Part shown: piece after piece, positions 39,366 through 48,188 of the stretch
Position numbering within the stretch: position 1 is the first letter of the stretch
How the letters are laid out: each line of letters opens with the position of its first letter
Assembly (NCBI RefSeq): GCF_000024405.1
Contig: NC_013517.1
Location: 62,001 to 126,000, forward strand
Direction: 5' to 3'
DNA length: 64,000 nucleotides
Source: Sebaldella termitidis ATCC 33386
GTDB lineage: Bacteria; Fusobacteriota; Fusobacteriia; Fusobacteriales; Leptotrichiaceae
Notes under the pieces: generated by a model
Database searches by the model: none
The model's input: the letters and a program-made list of their open reading frames with translations, nothing else
Told to the model about the DNA's origin: nothing
Position numbers and translations under genes: made by a program

Positions 39366-40703
39366 ATGAAAATATTAAAATATCTGCTGATATTGATTTT
39401 ATTTTTGATAGTTGTTACGATAGGTGTATTGTTTTTTTCTGGAAAAATTATAGAATCAAAATTAAATACAAAAGAAACACAGATAGAAAATTTTAAGTTT
39501 TCTCTCGGGAAGCGTGAAATAACATTTGATAATATTTCCATAAACGGGAATAAAATGGGACCGGGACGTGCAACAATAAGTCTCAAAAGATTTTTTGGAA
39601 ATATGTTTGATAAGGAAATATATCTTAATGAAGTAGAGTTTAGCAATGTTGATTTTAACACATTGTTTGCTGCTCCTGATGAAAATATTGATAAGTTTAT
39701 AAGTAAGATACAGGTGCCGGCCGAGAAGACAGAGGCCGGGGCAGCGGATAATATATCAGAGGAAATTTCCAGTCTCGAATCAGGTACAAATGATGTGCTG
39801 AATTTTGATTTTATTACACAGATGGAAGATTTGGAAAAGCTGAAAAGAGAATTTTCAGATACACAGGATTTGGATACAAAGATAGCAAAATTAAAAGAAA
39901 TTTCTGAGAAATCCGAAAAGATAAAAAAAGATATTACGGATAAAAAAATATTGATCAATGAGAAAATCGCGGAATTGGACAGTGAGAATATAAAAGCACT
40001 AAATACATATACAGACCAGCTTGAAGAGCTGAACAATACAATAAAAGCCGGAAATGTAGATAATATTAAGAAAATAACATTTATAGACAGAGGAAGAGAT
40101 ATAGTTCAAGATTTGAATATTTCCCTGAAAACGGCTAAGGTAGCGGAAGATTTTTATAAAAGTAATATATCAGCAAAAAAAGTTATTTTGATATCTGCGG
40201 ATCAGAGAATGGAGATATTTAATACAGGACCTGATTTAGGAAGCACTACAGCAGACTATAAAAGTAAAGATGCGGCTTATAAGATCACTAAAGCCGAAAA
40301 CTCCGAGCTCTACAAAATAGCCGTAACAAGAGATAAATTATCAGAGGAAATTCTTTACGAAAATGATAAAATAACAGCTGATATAAAATATACAAAAATA
40401 AATTTTCTTCCTGATGTTTCAGATATTGTAATTGAGACGAAATTATCATATAATAATGATATATTAAATATTGCCTCAAATAATTCCGTGACAGATGAAC
40501 AGGAAAATTTTATAAAAGAGAGTATAGAAAAGATAAAGCAGGAAAGACTGGCAGCATTAAGCGAAAAATATAACACGGAAAATACAAGAATAAATGACAT
40601 ACTGGATCAGCTTAATGAAAAGGAAAAGGAACTGGATGCCCAGATTTCCAAGTTAAAGGTATTAACAACTTCATCTAATATAATTAATACGTTAGGAGAA
40701 TAA
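39366..40703 (+). CDS. membrane-anchored, coiled-coil protein (TIGR03545/AsmA-like)
   Basis: 445 residues. One N-terminal membrane anchor (ILKYLLILILFLIVVTIGVLFF, 3-24) followed by an AsmA-like opening (ESKLNTKETQIENFKFSLG...ITFDNISINGNKMGPGRATI), in which beta strands outline a lipid-transfer-like start. A long coiled coil at about 150-240 and another at 380-440 follow. This combination resembles the uncharacterised TIGR03545-type proteins. It precedes an S4-domain gene by 5 nt. Role in envelope lipid or protein handling is speculative. Confidence 0.6.
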   Translation: MKILKYLLILILFLIVVTIGVLFFSGKIIESKLNTKETQIENFKFSLGKREITFDNISINGNKMGPGRATISLKRFFGNMFDKEIYLNEVEFSNVDFNTLFAAPDENIDKFISKIQVPAEKTEAGAADNISEEISSLESGTNDVLNFDFITQMEDLEKLKREFSDTQDLDTKIAKLKEISEKSEKIKKDITDKKILINEKIAELDSENIKALNTYTDQLEELNNTIKAGNVDNIKKITFIDRGRDIVQDLNISLKTAKVAEDFYKSNISAKKVILISADQRMEIFNTGPDLGSTTADYKSKDAAYKITKAENSELYKIAVTRDKLSEEILYENDKITADIKYTKINFLPDVSDIVIETKLSYNNDILNIASNNSVTDEQENFIKESIEKIKQERLAALSEKYNTENTRINDILDQLNEKEKELDAQISKLKVLTTSSNIINTLGE

Positions 40704-40708
40704 AGGAA

Positions 40709-40957
40709 ATGAGACTTGATAAGTTTCTTAAGGTAACGAGAATAATCAAAAGAAGAACTATCGCAAAAGAACTTGCTGATAATGGAAATATCCAGATAAA
40801 CAACGAGGAAAAAAAATCATCTTACAGTGTCAAGGCAGGAGATGTACTTGATATAAAATATTTTAACAAAAATATAAAAATAAGAGTAAAAGAAGTGCCC
40901 AGCGAAAATCTGAGAAAAGAAGATATAGAAAATTACATCGAGGTGCTTTCATCATGA
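40709..40957 (+). CDS. S4-domain RNA-binding protein, RqcP/YlmH-type
   Basis: 82 residues, nearly all an S4 domain: MRLDKFLKVTRIIKRRTIAKELADN at the start and VKAGDVLDIKYFNK after it. Stand-alone S4 proteins of this size (RqcP/YabO, Hsp15-like) bind stalled 50S subunits and help add C-terminal tails to failed peptides. The gene overlaps ispE by 4 nt (ATGA). Confidence 0.8.
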   Translation: MRLDKFLKVTRIIKRRTIAKELADNGNIQINNEEKKSSYSVKAGDVLDIKYFNKNIKIRVKEVPSENLRKEDIENYIEVLSS

Positions 40958-41811
40958 TATATTCGAACTGTAAGATCAATCTGGGATTGAATATCCTGAA
41001 AAAAAGAGAAGACGGGTATCATGAACTGGATATGGTAATGATGCCTGTGGATTTTAACGATGTGTTGAAATATGAAGATTACGGGGAAAAAGGCGACCTG
41101 ATACTGGAAGTCAGTGATACAAGAATACCGATAGATGAAAAAAATATAGTGAGAAAAGCATATAATCTGTATTTTGATAACTCTAACACCCCGAGACAAA
41201 AAATAAAAGTATTTTTGGATAAAAAAATACCGCATGAAGCCGGACTCGGCGGAGGCAGCTCCAATGCAGCTTTTATACTCAGAAAGCTGAATGACAAGTA
41301 TAAGCTGTATACTAATGAAGAGTTGGAAAAAATAGCTCTAAAGGTAGGAGCAGACGTACCGTTTTTTATAAGAAATAAAAGTGCAAGGGTAACAGGGATC
41401 GGCGAAAAAATAGAAGAGATAGAAAATAATCTGTCATCAGAAATACTTCTTATAAAACCGCAGCAGGGGATGTCAACAGGGCAGGTCTACAGTTATTACA
41501 AAGATAATAAAAAAGATCTGAAAATGGCGGATATTATGAGTATAGTAAAGGCTCTGAAAGAAAATAACCTGACTCAGCTTTTAAAAAATATAGAAAATTC
41601 ACTGGAACAGCTTATCTTTAAAAAAGACAGCAGCTTCAGAGATTTGAAAAATGAATTGGAAGATGCTTTGGCCAAAAAGATATTTTTATCAGGAAGCGGA
41701 AGCTGCTTTTTTGCATTTTGCGAAAACGGAAATTTTGATACAAGTAAACTTGATAAAAAAAATGTTTTTTATCAAAAAACGAACAGGCTAGTGCAAAATT
41801 ATGGAAAATAA
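40954..41811 (+). CDS. ispE: 4-diphosphocytidyl-2-C-methyl-D-erythritol kinase
   Basis: 285 residues. GHMP-kinase motifs: NCKINLGLNILKKREDGYHEL near the start, the ATP loop PHEAGLGGGSSNAAFILR (about 91-108), DVPFF (about 133) and the C-terminal SGSGSCFFAF. It phosphorylates CDP-methylerythritol in the MEP isoprenoid pathway. Translationally coupled to the S4 gene. Confidence 0.96.
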   Translation: MIYSNCKINLGLNILKKREDGYHELDMVMMPVDFNDVLKYEDYGEKGDLILEVSDTRIPIDEKNIVRKAYNLYFDNSNTPRQKIKVFLDKKIPHEAGLGGGSSNAAFILRKLNDKYKLYTNEELEKIALKVGADVPFFIRNKSARVTGIGEKIEEIENNLSSEILLIKPQQGMSTGQVYSYYKDNKKDLKMADIMSIVKALKENNLTQLLKNIENSLEQLIFKKDSSFRDLKNELEDALAKKIFLSGSGSCFFAFCENGNFDTSKLDKKNVFYQKTNRLVQNYGK

Positions 41812-41936
41812 ACTATTGTTTAAAAATTATAGCTGATCCCTCTGGAATATGCTGTTAACAAATTTCTTCTATTTTTTATTTATTTATAATTTAATAACTT
41901 AAAATTATTTTACAATAAAAAAAGGGTAAAAAAAGG

Positions 41937-41964
41937 TTGATTTTTGAAAAATATAAGGTATACT
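41937..41964 (+). promoter_or_regulatory. promoter of spoVG
   Basis: TTGATT (41937-41942), 16 bp, TATACT (41959-41964). It overlaps what would be an upstream in-frame start of spoVG, confirming the downstream ATG at 42012. Confidence 0.65.
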
Positions 41965-42011
41965 ATATGGAAGTAAAACTTCAAATACAACTAGAGAAGG
42001 GGTGCTGTAGC

Positions 42012-42311
42012 ATGAAAATAACAGACATCAGATTAAGATTAGGAAGAGGCGCAGAGGATGGGGGAAAACTGAAAGCGTACGTAGATGTAACTTTTGATGA
42101 GAGTTTCGTAATTCATGGACTGAAAATTATAGAAGGACAGAACGGACTGTTTGTGGCTATGCCATCAAGAAGAATGCCAAATGGTGAATTCAAGGATATT
42201 GCCCATCCAATAACTCCGGAATTAAGAAATGAACTAACAGATTTCATAATTAAGAAATTTGAGGAAGAAAAAGTAAATCTTGAAGCGGCTGCGGCTACAA
42301 CAGCAGAATAA
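42012..42311 (+). CDS. spoVG: SpoVG family regulator
   Basis: 99 residues from the ATG at 42012 (AAGGGGTG upstream). Diagnostic: MKITDIRLRL, LKAYVDVTFDESFVIHGLKI and GLFVAMPSRRMPNGEFKDIAHP (about 51-72). SpoVG proteins bind DNA and RNA and modulate many genes, including division and virulence functions; they occur well outside spore formers. Monocistronic with its own promoter and terminator. Confidence 0.97.
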   Translation: MKITDIRLRLGRGAEDGGKLKAYVDVTFDESFVIHGLKIIEGQNGLFVAMPSRRMPNGEFKDIAHPITPELRNELTDFIIKKFEEEKVNLEAAAATTAE

Positions 42312-42340
42312 TCTAAAAATCCTAAAAGTCTAAAAAGAGT

Positions 42341-42386
42341 CTCTCTTTATTAATGAACATCATGTTTGTTTAAAGAGAGTTTTTTA
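42341..42386 (+). terminator. terminator of spoVG
   Basis: CTCTCTTTA (42341-42349) pairs with TAAAGAGAG (42371-42379), then six T. Confidence 0.9.
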
Positions 42387-42479
42387 TTTATTATATGGTT
42401 AATTATCTGGTGTAGCGACCTGTTTAAAATTTTACAATTAGCTGCAGATACAAAAAATATTAGAAGAGGAAGTGTTCAA

Positions 42480-43043
42480 ATGACTGAGAAAGAGAAACGA
42501 CTGCTGGGACTGCCCCATTATTTATTTAAAGAGCCGGAAATATCCGAAGAAATAACAAGAACTAAAGAGCTCTGTTATGAATATAACCAGCTGAGACCGA
42601 GCGATAAAGAAGGACAGGAAGAAATGCTGGTAAGAATTTTTCAGAAGGAGTTTAAAAATATAAAGATATGGGCCCCGTTTCAATGCTTTCACGGGAAAAA
42701 TATTACATTGGGAAAAAATTTTTTTGCAAATCATAATTTTATAGTGATAGATATGTGTGAAGTAATAATAGGCGATGATGTTATGATAGGACCAAACGTA
42801 ACGATAACTACAGCCAGTCATCCGAAAAGTCCGCGTCAGAGAAAGGAAAATATAGAATTCGGAGCAAAAGTGATAATAGAGGACGGAGTGTGGATATCAT
42901 CAGGTGTTACGATATGTCCCGGTGTAACAATAGGGAAAAATTCTATAATAGGTGCAGGAAGTATAGTAACAAAAAGCATTCCGGCAAATGTAGTAGCCTA
43001 TGGAACTCCGTGCAGAGTGACTGAAAAAATTAAGGAAAAATAG
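42480..43043 (+). CDS. maltose/galactoside O-acetyltransferase-like hexapeptide protein
   Basis: 187 residues from the ATG at 42480 (AGAGGA upstream). The N-terminus ETRMLxGxxY-like region is KEKRLLGLPHYLF (Mac domain). Left-handed beta-helix repeats run from about residue 70, with VMIGPNVTITTASHP (catalytic His in this motif) and IGAGSIVTKSIPANVVAYGTPCR at the end. It transfers acetyl from acetyl-CoA to a sugar hydroxyl; the sugar is unknown. Stands alone before pth. Confidence 0.88.
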   Translation: MTEKEKRLLGLPHYLFKEPEISEEITRTKELCYEYNQLRPSDKEGQEEMLVRIFQKEFKNIKIWAPFQCFHGKNITLGKNFFANHNFIVIDMCEVIIGDDVMIGPNVTITTASHPKSPRQRKENIEFGAKVIIEDGVWISSGVTICPGVTIGKNSIIGAGSIVTKSIPANVVAYGTPCRVTEKIKEK

Positions 43044-43126
43044 AAAAAAATCTTGCTGTTTCTTATAAAAAATATTAGAATATCATTGGCAGATATACAA
43101 AGAGTAAAATTTACAAGGAGAAAAAA

Positions 43127-43699
43127 ATGAAACTAATAGTAGGCTTGGGAAATCCCGGTGAAAATTATAAAATGACGAGACATAATGCGGGGTTTATCTA
43201 CGTGGACGAATACCTGAAGGAAAACGGATTTAGAAGCAGGGATTATAAAAATAAGTTTAAAGGCGAAATAGCAGAGCTGAACAAACTGGGAAAAAAGGCA
43301 CTGTTCCTGAAGCCGCTTACATTTATGAACCTAAGCGGGGAATCAGTGAGAGAAGCCGTAAACTTTTATAAACTTGACCCTGCTCATGATTTATTTGTGA
43401 TATATGATGATATGGATCTGGAACTAGGACGTATCAAAATAAGAAAAAACGGAAGACCCGGCGGACATAACGGTATAAAGTCAATAATAAGCCATGTAGG
43501 GCCTGAATTTATCAGAATAAAGTGTGGAATCGGGCGTCCCGGAGGAAGAACAGATGTGGTAAATTATGTTCTGGGAAAGCTTACCGATGAGGAGAAAGAA
43601 GTATTAAAGGAGAACAGAGAAAGAATAAACAGCTTAATAGATGATATTATCGACGGAAAAGATGCAGATCAGCTTATGGCTGTTTATAATCAAAAATGA
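43127..43699 (+). CDS. pth: peptidyl-tRNA hydrolase
   Basis: 190 residues. MKLIVGLGNPGENYKMTRHNAGF carries the catalytic His region, followed by LKPLTFMNLSGESV (about 64-77) and the DDMDLxxGxIRxxxxGxxGGHNG block. It releases peptides from drop-off tRNAs. AAGGAGA precedes the ATG. Confidence 0.97.
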   Translation: MKLIVGLGNPGENYKMTRHNAGFIYVDEYLKENGFRSRDYKNKFKGEIAELNKLGKKALFLKPLTFMNLSGESVREAVNFYKLDPAHDLFVIYDDMDLELGRIKIRKNGRPGGHNGIKSIISHVGPEFIRIKCGIGRPGGRTDVVNYVLGKLTDEEKEVLKENRERINSLIDDIIDGKDADQLMAVYNQK

Positions 43700-43732
43700 G
43701 AAAAAGTACATTAGCATAGGAGGTAACAGCAA

Positions 43733-44422
43733 GTGATAGAATTGGTAAACATAGAAAAGCGTTTTGGGAACAAAAGGGTGCTGAGAAATATTAACCTGAA
43801 CCTGCAGGAGGGGAAGGTATACGGCTTATTTGGACCTAACGGTGTAGGGAAAACAACACTTCTGAAAATTATGGCAGGATATAATAAAAAAACATCAGGA
43901 GAATATAAGATAAACGGATTAGATTTTACTTATGAAAATAAGGATCATATAACATTTATTTCTGACAAGGAAATCTTTTACGGCTGGATGAAGATAAAAG
44001 ATGCTGTGAAATATTATAAGGATTTTTTTACAGATTTTGATGAGGAGAAATGTCTGCGGCTGGTAAAAATGATGAAGCTCGAGGCAGATGATAAGATAAA
44101 TGTGCTTTCCAAAGGAATGAAGGCACGTCTTAAAGTAGCTCTGGCAATAAGCAGAAATGCAAAGCTTTATCTTTTGGACGAACCGCTTGGGGGACTGGAT
44201 CCCGTATCAAGAAAAATAATTCTGGATACAATAAAAACATTGATGAATCAGAACGGAATATTAATTATAACAAGTCATCTTGTGAATGATGTGGCAGATA
44301 TAATAGACCATGTTTTATTTATTTCTGAGGGAGAAATAATACTGGATACTGAAAAATCAAAACTGGATCTGGAAAATTATAAATTAGAAGACTACTATGT
44401 AAAGGAGTACTTAAATGTTTAA
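43733..44422 (+). CDS. ABC transporter ATP-binding protein
   Basis: 229 residues, GTG start 8 nt after AGGAGG. Walker A GPNGVGKTT (about 34-42), signature LSKGMKARL (about 122-130; LSGGQ variant), Walker B LYLLDEPLGGLDP (about 142-154) and the switch His (TSH). YtrB/CcmA-like subfamily that works with a six-helix permease. The stop overlaps the permease gene by 8 nt, so the two form one exporter. Confidence 0.93.
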   Translation: MIELVNIEKRFGNKRVLRNINLNLQEGKVYGLFGPNGVGKTTLLKIMAGYNKKTSGEYKINGLDFTYENKDHITFISDKEIFYGWMKIKDAVKYYKDFFTDFDEEKCLRLVKMMKLEADDKINVLSKGMKARLKVALAISRNAKLYLLDEPLGGLDPVSRKIILDTIKTLMNQNGILIITSHLVNDVADIIDHVLFISEGEIILDTEKSKLDLENYKLEDYYVKEYLNV

Positions 44423-45269
44423 AAAATTAATGAAATATGAATTGAGAAAAGGTATTATTCCTTATATAATTATTATGGTAAGTCTGATAGTGGCTTTTAT
44501 TATAATAGCAGTGCAGTGTTCTTTTATAGATTTCGATTCATTTAACAGTCGCAGTGAAAACCAGTTTGTTATTCTTATGATGGGTATTTTTCTCGTTGTA
44601 GGAATGGCCTATATACTTATGATAGTAGGCGGAGTATTTAATTTTGTACAGGGGATAATGTATCTTGCCGATGAATTTTTCAGGGAAAAAGGATATCTGA
44701 CTTTTTCTACGCCTAATTCGTCATATAAAATAATAGCTTCAAAGCTTCTGGCATATTTTATAAGAAATTTTGTATATTTTATGGTAATTCTGGTTTCGGT
44801 ATTAGGAGTTTTATCTATAGTTTTCAGAGAAAATAATGAATTTTTTATGATAATGGAGTTTATCAGAAAAAATCCTTTGCTGATAATTTTGGTATTGATT
44901 TATGCTATTTTAGGGCAGTTAATTCATATGATATTTATATATTTTATAATGACGCTGAATGTAACAGTTATCGACTTTAAACATAAAATTCTTTCATCGT
45001 TTCTGATGTATTTCGGAGTTACGATTTTTCTGCGTATAATATACTTTTTTTTACAGCTTTACATACAGTTTAATATTAATACAACAGGATTTTTGATTTT
45101 TTACAAATCAATAAGCATGAATGTTCCTGTGTATATGCCGGAATACGCCGGAGGAAATTATGAGTTTATTCCTTTGCCGGTTTTCCCTGTTTTGATTATT
45201 TTTCTGGGAGTATTTTTTGTATTATATTTTTCAGTCTGCAAGCTGATAGATAAAGGGGTAAATATTTAA
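44415..45269 (+). CDS. ABC transporter permease
   Basis: 284 residues with six membrane segments (about 17-37, 54-78, 107-135, 157-182, 193-214, 256-276) and a short cytosolic start (FKKLMKYELRK), the plan of ABC-2-like export permeases. A substrate cannot be inferred. Overlaps the ATPase gene and ends at a terminator. Confidence 0.88.
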   Translation: MFKKLMKYELRKGIIPYIIIMVSLIVAFIIIAVQCSFIDFDSFNSRSENQFVILMMGIFLVVGMAYILMIVGGVFNFVQGIMYLADEFFREKGYLTFSTPNSSYKIIASKLLAYFIRNFVYFMVILVSVLGVLSIVFRENNEFFMIMEFIRKNPLLIILVLIYAILGQLIHMIFIYFIMTLNVTVIDFKHKILSSFLMYFGVTIFLRIIYFFLQLYIQFNINTTGFLIFYKSISMNVPVYMPEYAGGNYEFIPLPVFPVLIIFLGVFFVLYFSVCKLIDKGVNI

Positions 45270-45292
45270 GAACTTTTTTGAATATAATTATA

Positions 45293-45325
45293 AAAAGACA
45301 ATCAATGATCGGTTGTCTTTTTTTT
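45293..45325 (+). terminator. terminator of the ABC exporter operon
   Basis: AAAAGACAA (45293-45301) pairs with TTGTCTTTT (45313-45321), then a T-run. Confidence 0.9.
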
Positions 45326-45408
45326 GTTATTTAAAGAATAAAGGTACCATAATTAACAATTGTATATTTTTTTGATTTAATAAGGTATTCTGTCAGTAGA
45401 GAAAATCT

Positions 45409-45585
45409 TTAAAATAATTTATAAATTAACTTGTTGAAAAGTAATTTTAGGTGCCCATCAAAATCCATATCTGTATCAGCATCAAATTCCGGGCTTTCGC
45501 CCCCTATTCCAATAAGCGTCAGTATAACCTGAATCACTAAAATAACAGTGGAAAATATACCGGTATAAAAGAGTAAATTAGTCAT
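45409..45585 (-). pseudogene. truncated YuaF/NfeD-like membrane protein
   Basis: 58 residues from the ATG at 45585. One membrane helix (LLFYTGIFSTVILVIQVILTLIGIGG) then an Asp-rich stretch (ESPEFDADTDMDFDGH), the opening of YuaF-type proteins that normally continue into a beta-barrel domain and precede a flotillin gene. Here the reading frame ends after an unrelated-looking LKLLFNKLIYKLF. Read as a 5' remnant. The ribosome-binding site is GGGGGTG, which could pair with the C5 segment of the repeated sRNAs. Confidence 0.5.
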
Positions 45586-45603
45586 TATTGCACCCCCGTT
45601 CAA

Positions 45604-46083
45604 AAAATTTATTTTAAAGCTGTAAATTACTGTTAATAATAAAAAAATTTATATCCTTCGATTATGTCAGAGGTGAAGTGTATAATTTTCAGAATAACAA
45701 AATCATTGAAAATCAGTATCGAATAAATTTTTTTATGCTTAAAATAATACAGGAAAATCAAATAATTTTGAAAGTAAATTATTAATTTTCTTCCATATAA
45801 ACTTATTGTATTTTGTTAATATCTGACGAACATATAATTTAACTGAAAATCAATTGTAATTATAGGCTTAAAATGAAGATTTGTCAAGCCAATGTTAGAT
45901 TTTATTTGCTTTTGAAGCAGATGGTTTTAAGAAAAATTTTTACATAATAAAATATTCATATAGTTTTCTTTTTTTCTGCTGACAGATAAAATATTCAGTG
46001 CTGTATAACAAAAATAGATGCAGATACTACACTGTAAAAGAAAAACATATACCATACTTATGGAAAAAATATAAAAACTATAT
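45604..46083. other. 480-bp AT-rich gap
   Basis: I see no gene, repeat or RNA here apart from scattered stop codons in all frames. Confidence 0.5.
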
Positions 46084-46112
46084 TTTACTTAATAGATGAT
46101 ATTTGATAATAT
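46084..46112 (+). promoter_or_regulatory. promoter before the Leu/Val/Ile-rich leader ORF
   Basis: TTTACT (46084-46089), 17 bp, TAATAT (46107-46112), about 35 bp before the leader ORF. It is the likely start of the branched-chain amino acid operon transcript. Confidence 0.5.
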
Positions 46113-46147
46113 AAATGTATAATAAAAGATAAAGGAGATTACAAAAT

Positions 46148-46309
46148 ATGGAATTATTAGTATTATCAGTCATATTACTGGTTGTCATTATAGAACTCAT
46201 TGGACTCAGCATTAATAAAGAAGCACTTTTTAATTTCTATAATACGTTTCCATCGTGTGAAGATTATTCTGATAATTTTGCATATGGAGCCGGTAATAAT
46301 AAACTATAA
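46148..46309 (+). CDS. 53-residue Leu/Val/Ile-rich leader peptide or small membrane protein
   Basis: Starts at an ATG behind AAAGGAG. Residues 3-22 (LLVLSVILLVVIIELIGLSI) contain 16 Leu, Val or Ile, comparable to ilv leader peptides such as that of E. coli ilvGMEDA. It is followed by an intrinsic terminator (46403-46436) directly before ilvD. Both facts suggest a leader peptide for attenuation. Against this, the ORF continues for 31 further polar residues, and the run would also serve as a membrane helix of a one-pass small protein. I found no convincing antiterminator partner for the terminator stem. Confidence 0.55.
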   Translation: MELLVLSVILLVVIIELIGLSINKEALFNFYNTFPSCEDYSDNFAYGAGNNKL

Positions 46310-46402
46310 TACTAACGGTAAATGTCCTTTATGTATTTAGGCCATAATAGTTTTGTAGGTGATATTTTATAAATATTTATTTTAATTATAGAGATTAGAG
46401 GG

Positions 46403-46436
46403 TGATTCTAAAGATTTTTTAGAATCATTTTTTTTT
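46403..46436 (+). terminator. terminator/attenuator directly upstream of ilvD
   Basis: TGATTCTAAA (46403-46412) pairs with TTTAGAATCA (46418-46427), loop of 5, then nine T. It is only 26 bp before the ilvD start, so transcription from 46112 must pass it to reach ilvD. Confidence 0.85.
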
Positions 46437-46461
46437 ACAAATTTATTGAGAGGTGAAGATA

Positions 46462-48120
46462 ATGAGAAGTGATAATTTGAAAAAGGGAGACAGAAGAGCA
46501 CCGCACAGATCCCTGCTTAAGGGATTAGGTTTTGTAAATGAGGAAATGGACAAGCCTATTATAGGAATTGCCAATTCATTTAATGAGATAATACCGGGAC
46601 ATGTCCATCTGCAGACTCTTGTACAGTCTGTAAAAGACGGTATAAGAATGGCAGGAGGAGTTCCTATGGAATTTAATACGATAGGAATCTGCGACGGGCT
46701 GGCAATGAATCACATAGGAATGAAATATTCGCTGGTAACAAGACAGATAGTGGCTGATTCGATAGAAGCTACTGCGATGGCAACACCATTTGATGCTATA
46801 GTTTTTATACCAAACTGTGATAAGGTAGTTCCCGGAATGCTTATGGCAGCAGCAAGACTGAATATACCAAGTATATTTATAAGCGGAGGAGCAATGCTCG
46901 CAGGTGTCTATAAAGGGAAAAAAATAGGATTAAGCAATGTTTTTGAATATGTTGGGCAGTTTGAATCAGGGAAAATGACTGCAAAAGAACTGAATATGGT
47001 AGAAGATATGGCGTGTCCTACATGCGGGTCATGTTCGGGAATGTACACTGCAAATACAATGAACTGTCTGACTGAAGCTCTGGGAATGGGACTGCCCGGG
47101 AACGGAACTGTGCCTGCGGTATTTTCGGAAAGACTCAGACTTGCTAAAAAAGCAGGAATGCAGATACTGGAAATACTAAAAGCTGATCTGAAACCAAAAG
47201 ATATAATGACAAAGGAAGCATTTGTAAATGCAGTGGCAGTGGATATGGCACTCGGAGGATCTACAAATACAGCACTTCATCTGCCGGCAGTAGCACATGA
47301 TGCAGGAGTAAAACTTACTATAGATGATTTTAACGAAATTGCGGCGAGAGTACCTCAGCTGTGTAAGCTGTCACCTTCAGGAGAGTATTTCATAGAGGAT
47401 TTATACAGAGCAGGCGGAGTTACTGCGGTAATGAGAAGACTGCTTGAAAACGGAGAGCTGGATGGAACTCAGAAAACAGTTGCACTGAAAACACAGGAAG
47501 AGCTGTGTAAGGAAGCATATATAAATGACGAGGATGTAATAAAGCCGTGGGATAAGCCGGCGTATGCAGGCGGAGGACTGGCAGTGCTGAAAGGAAATCT
47601 TGCCGAGCTGGGATCAGTGGTAAAAGCCGGGGCAGTGGCAGATGAAATGCAGGTACATTCAGGACCGGCAAAGGTGTATAATTCTGAAGAGGAGGCCGTG
47701 GACGGAATTCTCGGCGGAAAAGTAAAAAGCGGAGATGTAGTGGTAATAAGATATGAAGGACCTAAAGGCGGACCGGGAATGAGAGAAATGCTTACTCCGA
47801 CATCTGTAATAGCAGGTATGGGACTGGATAAAGAAGTAGCACTTCTTACTGACGGAAGATTTTCAGGGGCGACAAGAGGAGCTTCAATAGGGCATGTGTG
47901 TCCTGAGGCAGCAGTAGGAGGAACTATAGCAGTAGTAAGAGACGGGGATATTATAGAAATAGATATACCAAACAGAACTCTGAATGTAAAACTAAGCGAC
48001 GAGGAAATTGCAGCCAGAAAAGCCGAGCTGAAACCATATGAGCCTGAAGTAACAGGATATCTGAAAAAATATGCACTGCATGTAGGATCGGCAGTTAACG
48101 GAGCAATAGAAGAATATTAA
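46462..48120 (+). CDS. ilvD: dihydroxy-acid dehydratase
   Basis: 552 residues from the ATG at 46462; the in-frame GTG at 46453 overlaps the AGAGGTGA ribosome-binding site. Signatures: SLLKGLGF start, [13 protein letters not shown], the cluster-ligand motifs ..[10 protein letters not shown] and [18 protein letters not shown], and the C-terminal [13 protein letters not shown]. It dehydrates dihydroxy-isovalerate and dihydroxy-methylvalerate with an iron-sulphur cluster. First enzyme gene of the cluster. Confidence 0.97.
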   Translation: MRSDNLKKGDRRAPHRSLLKGLGFVNEEMDKPIIGIANSFNEIIPGHVHLQTLVQSVKDGIRMAGGVPMEFNTIGICDGLAMNHIGMKYSLVTRQIVADSIEATAMATPFDAIVFIPNCDKVVPGMLMAAARLNIPSIFISGGAMLAGVYKGKKIGLSNVFEYVGQFESGKMTAKELNMVEDMACPTCGSCSGMYTANTMNCLTEALGMGLPGNGTVPAVFSERLRLAKKAGMQILEILKADLKPKDIMTKEAFVNAVAVDMALGGSTNTALHLPAVAHDAGVKLTIDDFNEIAARVPQLCKLSPSGEYFIEDLYRAGGVTAVMRRLLENGELDGTQKTVALKTQEELCKEAYINDEDVIKPWDKPAYAGGGLAVLKGNLAELGSVVKAGAVADEMQVHSGPAKVYNSEEEAVDGILGGKVKSGDVVVIRYEGPKGGPGMREMLTPTSVIAGMGLDKEVALLTDGRFSGATRGASIGHVCPEAAVGGTIAVVRDGDIIEIDIPNRTLNVKLSDEEIAARKAELKPYEPEVTGYLKKYALHVGSAVNGAIEEY

Positions 48121-48188
48121 ACTGCACCAGAAGAATTTTAAAGATTATTTTTGAAATATAAAAGACAGATACTTTCAAAGGAGAGAAA

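Noticed and set aside
41937-42011. Longer SpoVG starting at 41937
   Set aside because: The extra 25 codons overlap the -35 and -10 boxes of the promoter, and family proteins begin at MKITD.
46310-46461. T-box riboswitch upstream of ilvD
   Set aside because: No GGTGGnACCGCG-type antiterminator core or specifier loop could be found.
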